44,173 bases of DNA from a virus. This document shows, one piece after another, positions 14,856 to 21,220 of the stretch. Numbering within the stretch: the stretch's first letter is position 1; each line of letters opens with the position of its first letter. A model generated the notes under the pieces. It had not been told where the DNA came from. It was given only the letters and a program-made list of their open reading frames with translations, and did no database searches. The DNA lies in IMG/VR virus record IMGVR_UViG_3300049435_000052, positions 1-44,173 of that record; one strand, given 5' to 3'. A program made the translations under genes and the position numbers.

Positions 14856-15181
14856 GCCGGAATCTCCACCGGGGTCTCGTCGTCGCGCTGAGTGGGCGCT
14901 AGCGCGCTCTGTGGCGCACCGAGAGCACGCAAAAGCAGCGCCCGAGGGAGAACGTCCAGAACCTCGGCGATGGCCCGCACCTTGTCCTCACGGGGCTGCC
15001 GGCGGCCCTTGACGATGTCGGTGATGTAGCCCTTGGACGTGCCGATGCGGCGGGCGAGCTCGGCGCGGGTGATCCCGGCCTTGAGCATGAAGTCGAGGAG
15101 GAGGTCGGGGTCGATCTGGTAGCCCACAGCTCTCCCGTCCGCGGCGGTGAGCCAGGTCACCGGGGCTGGTCTGGTAGACAC
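14852..15181 (-). CDS. XRE/Cro-CI-type HTH regulator (leaderless)
   Basis: 109 aa, GTG start. An HTH is clear: LLLDFMLKAGITRAELARRIGTSKGYITDIVKGRRQPREDKVRAIAEVLDV (about 27-77), of the XRE family. The C-terminus is short (25 residues), so this is closer to a Cro or small CI-like regulator than to a self-cleaving repressor. It is transcribed away from the plus-strand XRE/ImmA genes across a 184-bp region with operator-like repeats. Its start codon lies 6 nt after the -10 box, so the transcript should be leaderless. As first gene of the early operon, it may be a Cro-like early regulator. Confidence 0.8.
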   Translation of the reverse strand: MSTRPAPVTWLTAADGRAVGYQIDPDLLLDFMLKAGITRAELARRIGTSKGYITDIVKGRRQPREDKVRAIAEVLDVLPRALLLRALGAPQSALAPTQRDDETPVEIPA

Positions 15182-15183
15182 GT

Positions 15184-15215
15184 CGCTACCGTAGCGAACT
15201 TTCGCGTACTGTCAA
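15184..15215 (-). promoter_or_regulatory. Leaderless early promoter with operator palindrome
   Basis: On the minus strand a perfect -35 box TTGACA (15215-15210) is followed after 16 nt by TACGGT (15193-15188). Only six bases separate it from the GTG at 15181, so transcription should begin at or next to the start codon. CGCTAC-C-GTAGCG (15184-15196), a perfect 13-bp palindrome, covers the -10 box and is a likely repressor site. CGCGTAC also occurs twice nearby (15203-15209 and 15228-15234). Confidence 0.65.
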
Positions 15216-15365
15216 GCACTTCTTTTCCGCGTACCCGTTCTGGCCTCTGACGTGCAGAAAGACAAGCGTGTGAGTTCCTGACCAGGGGGTTTGCAAGGGT
15301 GCTCCTGCGCCACAGTTCGCAGGGATTCGCTATCCGACGTCCCTCTGGGGCGTCAGTCTGTCGCG

Positions 15366-15866
15366 GTGTCACCGAAGCCACCGGCCCAGCCCGAACATGG
15401 ACGTCTGCTCCAGGCGTTCCGGGAGCGACGCGGTCTGACCCGCCGTCAGGCCGCCCGTTTCGCCGGAGTCTCCGACTCGTACTGGGGTCAGGTCGAGCGG
15501 GGCTACCAGGAGGCGAAGGGCCAGATCCGTGACATCCGTCCGACTCGGCAGATGCTCCTGCAGATGGCAGAGGTGCTGCGCCTGGACCGGCGGGAGACGA
15601 ACGCGGTCATGGAGGCGGCGGGAGAGCGGCCGGTGAGCACGACCGACGGCAGCGTCCCCCGCGGCGTCGACGTCGACCTGACCGGGCTGTCGAAGCGAGA
15701 CGTGTCCCTGCTCAACGCGATCGCCGACCGGTTCCGGGAAGCCACCCCGATCGAGGACGCGCCGCCGCTGCGGGCGGTCGCGCAGCGTGGCCAGCGAAAG
15801 GACGCGCCCACGGCGAGCCAGCAGGCGAAAGACCAGCGTCGGAAGCAGACCGGCGGCCGGCCGTGA
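15366..15866 (+). CDS. XRE-family HTH regulator (candidate repressor)
   Basis: 166 aa from the GTG at 15366; an in-frame start at 15291 adds 25 residues without domain support. HTH: LLQAFRERRGLTRRQAARFAGVSDSYWGQVERGYQEA, then a helical part (TRQMLLQMAEVLRLDRRETNAVMEAAG). The C-terminal part (DLTGLSKRDVSLLNAIADRFRE) looks like a regulatory tail. It overlaps by 4 nt with the ImmA/IrrE gene, a pairing typical of prophages and ICEs in which the metalloprotease cleaves the repressor to induce. It is therefore the best candidate for the lysogeny repressor. Confidence 0.8.
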   Translation: MSPKPPAQPEHGRLLQAFRERRGLTRRQAARFAGVSDSYWGQVERGYQEAKGQIRDIRPTRQMLLQMAEVLRLDRRETNAVMEAAGERPVSTTDGSVPRGVDVDLTGLSKRDVSLLNAIADRFREATPIEDAPPLRAVAQRGQRKDAPTASQQAKDQRRKQTGGRP

Positions 15867-16303
15867 CCTACTCGCCGTGGGAGGCGCTGGCCGACCATCC
15901 CGACGTGATCGTGGGCTTCGTCCCGCTCGAGAGCGGGGCCGCGTGGTGGGAACCGGACGAGCGGGTGATCCTGATCGACTCGCGGCTGACCCGGGTCGAG
16001 CGGCGGTGCGCGCTGGCGCACGAGCTCGAGCATGTCGCCGCCGAGGACGCCGCGGTCGACGGGACGGCCGACGACGGGTGGTTCGGCCGGCGGATGGAGC
16101 ACCGGGTGGACGTGGCCGCTGCGCGCCGGCTGATTTCCCTGCCGGCGTTCGTCGATGCGGTGCGCTGGTCGAACCGGGATGACGAGGTGGCCGAGGCGCT
16201 CGACGTCGACCTGGACACGTTGCGCTGCCGGTCGCTGAACTTCACGGCCGAGGAGATCGCGACGATCGAGCGCGAGCTGTGGGACGAGTGGAGGTCGGCC
16301 TGA
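15863..16303 (+). CDS. ImmA/IrrE-family metalloprotease
   Basis: 146 aa, GTG start, ATGA-like overlap with the XRE gene. The zinc-protease motif HELEH is at residues 53-57, with a later Glu in RRMEHRVDVAAARRLI as expected for the third ligand of this family. The protein is the usual size for phage ImmA. Members cleave the partner repressor (as ImmA-ImmR) after DNA damage or quorum cues, starting induction. The physical coupling here supports the repressor at 15366-15866 as its substrate; that is inference. Confidence 0.85.
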   Translation: MTYSPWEALADHPDVIVGFVPLESGAAWWEPDERVILIDSRLTRVERRCALAHELEHVAAEDAAVDGTADDGWFGRRMEHRVDVAAARRLISLPAFVDAVRWSNRDDEVAEALDVDLDTLRCRSLNFTAEEIATIERELWDEWRSA

Positions 16304-16809
16304 TGGCCTTTGTCGTGATCATCGTCGCCGCGATTCTCATCGGGCTGACGGTCAAGTTCTGGTTCGTCACCGTGCCTCTGCTCGGACTGGGCATCCTCGT
16401 CGGCGCGGCGTATTACGTCCGGGATCGGCGGCGATTGGCCGCGATGGATCCGGACGCGCGCGAGACAGTGCTGGAGGAGCGGCGCGTGCGACGGGTCGAG
16501 CGCCGGGAACGGCACCGCGCCGGAGCCGCTGCCGCGAGAGAGGCACGGGAGAGCCGTCAGGTGGGGCGCGGGTCGGCGGTGGACGTGCCGATTAGCCGCG
16601 TCGGCAAGACGGGCGGTCAGGGAGTCGGGCTGGCGTGTCCGCGGTGTGGCGGCGCGCAGTTCAAGCAGCGTCGCAGCCGAGGGGGGCGCGCCGGGATCGT
16701 CGCCGGTACCGTGCTCCTGCCGGGGATCGGCACGGTGGCGGGTGCAGCGCTGACGAAGCAGAAGCAGGTGCAGTGTGTAACCTGCGGTGCACGGTATCGG
16801 CGGGCCTGA
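16303..16809 (+). CDS. Two-span membrane protein with C-terminal zinc ribbon
   Basis: 168 aa from the ATG at 16303, which shares one base with the upstream TGA. Two N-terminal membrane helices (AFVVIIVAAILIGLTVKFW and VTVPLLGLGILVGAAYYV) are followed by a basic coiled region (EERRVRRVERRERHRAGAAAAREARESR). The end is a CPRC...CVTC zinc ribbon that encloses a Gly/Ala hydrophobic hairpin (GIVAGTVLLPGIGTVAGAALT), a plan found in actinobacterial and phage membrane proteins near integrases. Possible superinfection role; unproven. Confidence 0.65.
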   Translation: MAFVVIIVAAILIGLTVKFWFVTVPLLGLGILVGAAYYVRDRRRLAAMDPDARETVLEERRVRRVERRERHRAGAAAAREARESRQVGRGSAVDVPISRVGKTGGQGVGLACPRCGGAQFKQRRSRGGRAGIVAGTVLLPGIGTVAGAALTKQKQVQCVTCGARYRRA

Positions 16810-16834
16810 CGATGTCGGACCCGCGGCCTACGGT
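16806..16834 (+). promoter_or_regulatory. Leaderless promoter for DUF3263 gene
   Basis: CTGACG (16806-16811), 17-bp spacer, TACGGT (16829-16834), then six bases to the ATG at 16841. The -10 box and the 6-nt distance to the start codon are the same as at the early promoter 15188-15215. It overlaps the end of the membrane protein gene. Confidence 0.55.
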
Positions 16835-16840
16835 CGGGCT

Positions 16841-17086
16841 ATGACCGGGCAGCCCCTCACCGACGACGAGCGGCGGATGCTCGCGCTGGAGAAGAAGATG
16901 CCGCGGCCGTCAGGGCCGAAAGACGCTGCGATCTATGAGGTTTTCGGGGTCAGTCCGACCCGGTATCACCAGATTCTGCTCGCTCTGATCGACTGCCGGG
17001 AGGCGTTGGAGTACGACCCCATGTTGGTCTTGCGTCTCCGGCGGCTCAGAGATTCCAGACGGCGAGCAAGGCGGGCGGTCTCGTGA
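16841..17086 (+). CDS. DUF3263-family small protein
   Basis: 81 aa from the ATG at 16841. The pattern LTDDERRMLALEKKM...KDAAIYEVFGVSPTRYHQILLALID, then EALEYDPMLVLRLRRLRDSRRRAR, is the DUF3263 signature found in actinobacteria and their phages. The central SPTRYHQILLALI region reads as an HTH, so DNA binding (for example a regulator or integration accessory factor) is likely. It overlaps the HNH start by 4 nt and has its own leaderless promoter, so it may be transcribed in the lysogen. Confidence 0.8.
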   Translation: MTGQPLTDDERRMLALEKKMPRPSGPKDAAIYEVFGVSPTRYHQILLALIDCREALEYDPMLVLRLRRLRDSRRRARRAVS

Positions 17087-17577
17087 CAGCGTTCTCGGAC
17101 CAGCTACGCGCTCGGGTTGAGGTAGACCCGATAACCGGGTGCTGGCTGTGGACCGGGTCGATCGACGACTGCGGGTACGCACGGCTGCAGTCTCGACCGC
17201 TCCACCGGGCGGGCCGGTCTGCGCGCGTTCACCGGCTGATGTACGAGGAGTTGGCCGGTCCGATCCCCGAGGGGCTGACTCTCGATCACCTCTGTCGCGT
17301 TCGTCGCTGCGTCAACCCGGCGCACCTGGAGCCGTGCACCATCGGGGAGAACGTCCGCAGGGGCACCGGGCCTGTTCAGGTGTACGAGAGGAAACGTGCA
17401 CTCGTCACCTGCAAGCGTGGGCACGCTCTCGTCGGCGCCAACGTCTACCACGCGGGCGGGCGACGACACTGCCGAGAATGCAAGCGGATCCGCGGGCGGG
17501 TCTACGACAAGACGCCCGAGCGGTTAGCCGCTCACCGGCGGCAGCATCACCGACGCGCAGCACGCCGTTCGGCCTGA
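17083..17577 (+). CDS. HNH endonuclease (third of three)
   Basis: 164 aa, GTG start. The core reads PITGCWLWTGSIDDCGYARL, RVHRLMYEELAGPIPEGLTLDHLCRVRRCVNPAHLEPCTIGENVRRGTG, a classic HNH_3 nuclease with the DHLC and NPxHL motifs. A C-terminal metal patch (CKRGHALVGANVYHAGGRRHCREC) follows. It is closely similar in plan to the minus-strand HNH at 12202-12738. It lies directly before the integrase (3-bp gap), so it may have moved in with the integration module or use the attachment region as a target; that is speculative. Confidence 0.85.
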   Translation: MTAFSDQLRARVEVDPITGCWLWTGSIDDCGYARLQSRPLHRAGRSARVHRLMYEELAGPIPEGLTLDHLCRVRRCVNPAHLEPCTIGENVRRGTGPVQVYERKRALVTCKRGHALVGANVYHAGGRRHCRECKRIRGRVYDKTPERLAAHRRQHHRRAARRSA

Positions 17578-17580
17578 CCT

Positions 17581-19041
17581 ATGCCACGCCGCCTCGCCGC
17601 CGTCCCCGACAGCCCCCGCCGGGCCGTCCTCTACGTCCGCGTGTCCGCGGTCATGGGACGCGGCGACGACTTCCACTCACCCGACATGCAGGTCGCGGCG
17701 ATGCGCCAGCTCATCGCACGCCGCGGGATGACCGAGACCGCGGTCGTGTCCGACATCGACCGGACCGGCCGCGACTTCAACCGTGACGGGATCCGCCAGG
17801 TCCTCGACATGGCGAAGGCCGGGACCGTCGACGTCGTCGCGCTCTACGACCTGTCGCGGCTCGGGCGGAACACGGGGGAGTCGCTGCGGGTCATCACCGA
17901 CCTGCGCGCGCTCGGCGTCGACGTGGCGTCCACCGTCGAGCAGATCGACGACACACCTGAGGGCCAGTTCATGCTCGGGCAGTTCCTCGGCCTCGCGCAG
18001 CTCTACTCCGACCAGATGGGCCGGCGATGGCGGCAGGTCGCGCAGCACCGCGCCGAGCAGGGCCTCCCCATCGGCGGCACCGTCCCCATCGGCTACCGCA
18101 GGTCGACCACCGTGCGCGGCGCGCCGCTCGAGGTCGACCCGGAGACCGCGCCGCTCGTCGTCGAGCTTTTCGAGCGGTACGCGGCCGGCGTCACCGGTAA
18201 GACGCTGTGCGCGGACGTGACGCGTCGCCGCGGCCGCCCGTTCCGCCCGTCGGGGCTGCGGCACATCCTGGAAAACACCACCTACCTCGGGCGGATCCGG
18301 CTGGGTGGCCGTGACTACCCGGGGCAGCACCCGCCGATCGTCGACGAGGCCCTGTTCGCGCGGGTGCAGCGGCGGATCGTCGCGAACCGTGCGGTCCCGC
18401 GGAAGCAGCTCGCGCGGATGTACCCGCTGACGGGGCTGGTGGTGTGTGCGCACTGCGACGGGCCGATGAACCATCACACGATCCACGACCGCAAGTACGG
18501 CAGCAGGCTGCGGTTGGAGTGCCGCGGTCAGATCGAACGGGGAACATGCGCGGGCCCGGGGATGCCACCGGCCGCGGACGTCGAAGCGTTCCTCCTCGAC
18601 CAGGTCCGCAAGAGGGTGGCGCTGCTCAGGGTCGACGACGTGGAGCGGGCAGCGTTCCGCGCCGGCCGTGCACGCGCCCGGACCGACGCGACCCGGCTGC
18701 GGAAGGAGCTCGCGGAGACAGAGACGGCTCTCGGGCGTCTCGCCGGGGACCTGGCACGCCGGCGGATCTCGGAGGCCGCGCATCGTGTCGCGGCGAAAGA
18801 CCTCGAGGCCGCACGTGAGCAGCTCGCGGCGGCGCTCGAGGATGCGGAAGCGAGCAGCGCACTGTCGTCGCCGGCGCGGATGGTGAAGGCGGGGGAGCAG
18901 CTGCTCGCGCTGTGGCCGGACGCGTCGTTGGAGGAGCGGAACCGGATGCTGCGCGCGGTCATCCGCCGGGTGCGGTTGCGACGTAGCGACGGGTGGCGTG
19001 AGCCGGTCGCGCGTCGCCTCGAGGTCGACTGGCAGGCCTGA
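17581..19041 (+). CDS. Large serine integrase
   Basis: 486 aa, ATG start. The N-terminal resolvase domain has the catalytic Ser at about residue 22 (YVRVSAVMGRG), and the usual LSRLGRNTGESL and GQFMLGQFLGLAQLYSDQMGRRW stretches. A recombinase domain follows (GYRR...LRHILENTTYLGRI). A zinc ribbon (CAHCDGPMNHH...CRGQIERGTC) and a long coiled-coil region (LRKELAETETALGRLAGDLARR) complete the domain set of large serine recombinases. It integrates the phage at an attB site; reversal would need a recombination directionality factor, which I could not identify. The non-coding stretch after it probably contains attP. Confidence 0.95.
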   Translation: MPRRLAAVPDSPRRAVLYVRVSAVMGRGDDFHSPDMQVAAMRQLIARRGMTETAVVSDIDRTGRDFNRDGIRQVLDMAKAGTVDVVALYDLSRLGRNTGESLRVITDLRALGVDVASTVEQIDDTPEGQFMLGQFLGLAQLYSDQMGRRWRQVAQHRAEQGLPIGGTVPIGYRRSTTVRGAPLEVDPETAPLVVELFERYAAGVTGKTLCADVTRRRGRPFRPSGLRHILENTTYLGRIRLGGRDYPGQHPPIVDEALFARVQRRIVANRAVPRKQLARMYPLTGLVVCAHCDGPMNHHTIHDRKYGSRLRLECRGQIERGTCAGPGMPPAADVEAFLLDQVRKRVALLRVDDVERAAFRAGRARARTDATRLRKELAETETALGRLAGDLARRRISEAAHRVAAKDLEAAREQLAAALEDAEASSALSSPARMVKAGEQLLALWPDASLEERNRMLRAVIRRVRLRRSDGWREPVARRLEVDWQA

Positions 19042-19320
19042 TCTTGGGTCGGTTGCTTACGACGCACGCATGAGCACTGTCAGCAACCGGCAGCAGGAGA
19101 CCGTTGGCGCCGCGACACGCCGGACGTGCACATCAAATCTTCGACGTGGTCGGCAGCACTGGCAGCGCCTCTCGTCCACCACGTCGTCCACAGGTTATCC
19201 ACAAAGAATGGCGGGCTGACCTGCGCTTTTTTCCGGAACGTTACCTTCAGGCGTGGCCGCGTCAGCAGCGCCGCGCAACGGCAAACGCGCAGGTCAGAGG
19301 CTTGCCTACGTGAAAATGCG
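19042..19320. other. Non-coding region after integrase: attP candidate, DnaA-box-like 9-mers, inverted repeat
   Basis: No coding sequence is supported here. Three 9-mers run in one direction at 19172 (TCGTCCACC), 19184 (TCGTCCACA) and 19195 (TTATCCACA, a perfect DnaA-box sequence), spaced 12 and 11 bp. CTGACCTGCGC (19216-19226) is repeated inverted as GCGCAGGTCAG (19287-19297), 60 bp apart. A T6 run directly follows the first arm. Serine-integrase attP sites are usually beside int, so this is the likely location, but the crossover core cannot be fixed from one sequence. Confidence 0.45.
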
Positions 19321-19322
19321 TA

Positions 19323-19436
19323 TTGACATGCGTCGCGTGGGAACGCAGTCTGCTCCTGTCAGCAGCCGGCGGTTGTGGATCGCCAACCCACCATCGGCAC
19401 GACAAAGAGGGCCCCGCTCATCACGGGGCCCTCTTT
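19323..19436 (+). ncRNA. Candidate small RNA between promoter and terminator
   Basis: TTGACA (19323-19328) lies 17 bp before CAGTCT (19346-19351), predicting a start near 19358. A 13-bp terminator ends at 19436, giving an RNA of about 79 nt with no useful reading frame. Within it GGTTG and CAACC can pair around a short loop, with flanking GCCG/CGGC pairing. The promoter is only moderately good at -10, so the RNA is a prediction. Confidence 0.4.
19404..19436 (+). terminator. Strong intrinsic terminator
   Basis: AAAGAGGGCCCCG (19404-19416) and CGGGGCCCTCTTT (19424-19436) form a perfect 13-bp stem with loop CTCATCA. The 5' A-run and 3' T-run allow function in either direction. It closes off the integrase/small RNA block from the cargo genes. 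Confidence 0.85.
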
Positions 19437-19618
19437 ACGTTAACAACGTGTGACGTGTCTCACGATTGCAGGTAACCGGCGGTAGAGTCCGACCCGGCGA
19501 TCCACAGCACACCGCCAGGTTTGGTCCCTCGGACGGGCGACGACAGTTCGTCGCCCCTGACATCGGAGGCCTGCGTGAGGTACGCACGGCGGACACGGTG
19601 GGGTCCGCACGATCGTAG
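19437..19618 (+). promoter_or_regulatory. Cargo-gene upstream region with 9-bp hairpin
   Basis: Leader before the GAF gene. It contains TAGAGT (19483-19488), a match to the actinobacterial -10 pattern TAGRRT, but no good -35. A perfect hairpin GGGCGACGA/TCGTCGCCC (19535-19543 with 19548-19556, loop CAGT) could control expression. Confidence 0.35.
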
Positions 19619-20434
19619 GTGAGCGGGCACGCGTCGACTGCGCCTGGCGGGAAGCGGGCCGGTCGGCGCTCCATCTCCCCGACGGCCCGGCGCGTCGCAT
19701 TCGCGATCCTGAACGGGTCTGGCGCGGTCGCGGCCTACGTTCTCAGCCAGGTCGCGTCCGGAATACACGGCTTCGCCCAGAAGGGCACCATGGCCGGTGC
19801 GGCCGCGTCGATCGTCATCCCCATCGCCGGCACCACGTTCGCCGAGGTGCGTGCGATCCCGCGGGCTCAACGTCTGCGCGAGCGGCTCATCGACGTCACG
19901 AAGCAGTTCGCCGTCACCCTCGATGACGCCATCACCCCGCTGGCCAACAGCGTTGCGGCGATCTCCAGCTCGACCAACCAGGCTGAGCGGAGCCGGTGCC
20001 AGGGGCAGCTGATCCAGGCGGTCGTCGACGCCGCGGCCCGGCTGTGCGGCGACAACCGGACCCGGGCAACGTTCTACGAGGCCCGGCCGGCGAGGGGGCA
20101 GATCATGACCTTGGTGCGGCGCGCCTATGCCGGCAGGGGCGGGACCCAACCGCGGCTGCGCTTCGTGCGCGACGAAGCCGGCCGGGACAACGCCGTGATC
20201 GGCCTGGTCGAGGCCCGGGAGGTCCATTTCATCGAGGACGTGAAGGCCGAGTTTCCGGGCCAGTACGACGGCAAGGACTACGGCACCCTCATCGCCGTGT
20301 CCGTTCCGGGCGCCGAACGGGACTGTGGCATGCTGGCGATCGATGCACCCGACCCCGGCGACCTTGAGCAGATCCACGTCCACACGATGCAGGCCTTGGC
20401 GGCCTTGCTTGGTAGTGGTCTTGTCGCCCGTTGA
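19619..20434 (+). CDS. Membrane-anchored GAF-like domain protein (cargo)
   Basis: 271 aa, GTG start. Two hydrophobic segments, about 26-46 (AFAILNGSGAVAAYVLSQVA) and 57-75 (MAGAAASIVIPIAGTTFAE), form a likely hairpin in the membrane. A helix with QRLRERLIDVTKQFA follows. The C-terminal ~165 residues have the outline of a GAF domain: LIQAVVDAAARLC, RATFYEARP, a middle insertion, and the closing GTLIAVSVPGAERDCGMLAIDAPDPGDLEQIHVHTMQALAALLGSGL. There is no output domain. It lies between the terminator and the toxin-antitoxin pair, the usual place of lysogenic cargo. A sensor or phage-exclusion role is conceivable; not shown. Confidence 0.65.
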   Translation: MSGHASTAPGGKRAGRRSISPTARRVAFAILNGSGAVAAYVLSQVASGIHGFAQKGTMAGAAASIVIPIAGTTFAEVRAIPRAQRLRERLIDVTKQFAVTLDDAITPLANSVAAISSSTNQAERSRCQGQLIQAVVDAAARLCGDNRTRATFYEARPARGQIMTLVRRAYAGRGGTQPRLRFVRDEAGRDNAVIGLVEAREVHFIEDVKAEFPGQYDGKDYGTLIAVSVPGAERDCGMLAIDAPDPGDLEQIHVHTMQALAALLGSGLVAR

Positions 20435-20455
20435 AGTCCGGCCGCGGTGCGGCCG

Positions 20456-20677
20456 ATGACCCCCGTGGACCGCCGCCGCGTGATGGGGCATGCCGTGATT
20501 GCTCGGAAGAAGGTCGTGAGCGACCGTGGCCACCGATGGGTGACCGGTCGCCTCCCCGCCGACGACTACTTCGACCGTGCCTTCGAGGAGAAGGACGCAG
20601 AGGCCAGGGAGGAGGTCGGCAGATGGCTAGAACGCCGTCCGGCCTCACCTCCCCGCCGGCCGCCCTCCAAGCCCTGA
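20456..20677 (+). CDS. Small basic-acidic hypothetical protein
   Basis: 73 aa from the ATG at 20456 (a GTG at 20447 adds three residues; neither has a clear ribosome site). The sequence VIARKKVVSDRGHRWVTGRLPADDYFDRAFEEKDAEAREEVGRWLERR is balanced and helical and ends in a Pro/Arg tail. It follows the GAF gene by about 20 bp in the same direction. The end overlaps the convergent 20645-20872 gene by 33 bp. Not recognised. Confidence 0.45.
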   Translation: MTPVDRRRVMGHAVIARKKVVSDRGHRWVTGRLPADDYFDRAFEEKDAEAREEVGRWLERRPASPPRRPPSKP

Positions 20678-20872
20678 GCCGACCCGCTCCGCAGTGACGT
20701 GGGCGGGCAGCCGTCGTACGACGATCTCGTGGGGTTCGAGGATCACGCACAGCCAGCGGACGAGGATCTGACGACCGTGGCTGTCGACCCGGAGCTCGTC
20801 GGCGTCGACGTCCTCGAGGAGGAGCGCGCCGGGGTGGGCGTGGGGCGGGTAGGTGATGCGCCATGTGGGCAT
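20645..20872 (-). CDS. Small hypothetical protein, convergent with cargo
   Basis: 75 aa from the ATG at 20872. It reads MPTWRITYPPHAHPGALLLEDVDADEL, then GRQILVRWLCVILEPHEIVVRRLPAHV, a small beta-rich domain with balanced composition, so it looks like a true gene despite lying opposite to its neighbours. The 132-bp gap to the HicA-like gene would hold its promoter. Function unknown. Confidence 0.5.
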   Translation of the reverse strand: MPTWRITYPPHAHPGALLLEDVDADELRVDSHGRQILVRWLCVILEPHEIVVRRLPAHVTAERVGSGLGGRPAGR

Positions 20873-20948
20873 CGGGTCGGCCTCTCCGCTGGTGCGGCTC
20901 GACCCTGCCGGGGACGGTAGCCGGTCCTCCCGACTTCCTCGGAAACCC

Positions 20949-20994
20949 TTGCGGTTGGTTCGTGATCTGCTAAACTCTTGCTCAAGCGCAAGAG
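20949..20994 (+). promoter_or_regulatory. Toxin-antitoxin promoter with operator
   Basis: TTGCGG (20949-20954), 16 bp, TAAACT (20971-20976). A perfect palindrome CTCTTGC-TCAAGC-GCAAGAG (20975-20994) begins on the -10 box and ends 10 bp before the first ATG, as expected for autorepression by an HTH antitoxin. Confidence 0.6.
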
Positions 20995-21004
20995 ATGAGG
21001 GACC

Positions 21005-21220
21005 ATGGCAGACGACATCAAGAAGATCCGCAAGGCGCTCGACCAGCAGGGCTGGCGGATCGAGGACCGGAAGGGCGGTCACGCCATGGCCTACCCGCCC
21101 GACCAGACCAAGCCCGCCGTGGTCCTCCCCGGCACCCCGGGCGGCGGCCGGTGGCTGCAGAACCTGGTCGCGCAACTACGCCGGTCCGGGTTCATCTGGC
21201 CGCCGAGGAAGGGGCAGTGA
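21005..21220 (+). CDS. HicA-like toxin
   Basis: 71 aa, ATG start with a GAGGGA ribosome site. The sequence IKKIRKALDQQGWRIEDRKGGHAMAYPP...AVVLPGTPGGGRWLQNLVAQLRRSGF follows the HicA fold: helix, then a strand with the active-site His (residue 26 in GGH), strands and a C-terminal helix. HicA proteins bind dsRNA-like structures and cut mRNA. It overlaps the next gene by one base, as in hicAB pairs. The consensus GSH is GGH here, so activity is likely but untested. Confidence 0.7.
   Translation: MADDIKKIRKALDQQGWRIEDRKGGHAMAYPPDQTKPAVVLPGTPGGGRWLQNLVAQLRRSGFIWPPRKGQ

Noticed and set aside
17677-18783. 368-residue minus-strand frame opposite the integrase
   Set aside because: Antisense of a clear serine integrase; composition typical of GC-rich shadow.
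19042-19618. Short plus-strand frames of 60-73 codons in this gap
   Set aside because: No ribosome sites, domains or coding bias; region is better explained by regulatory or attachment DNA.
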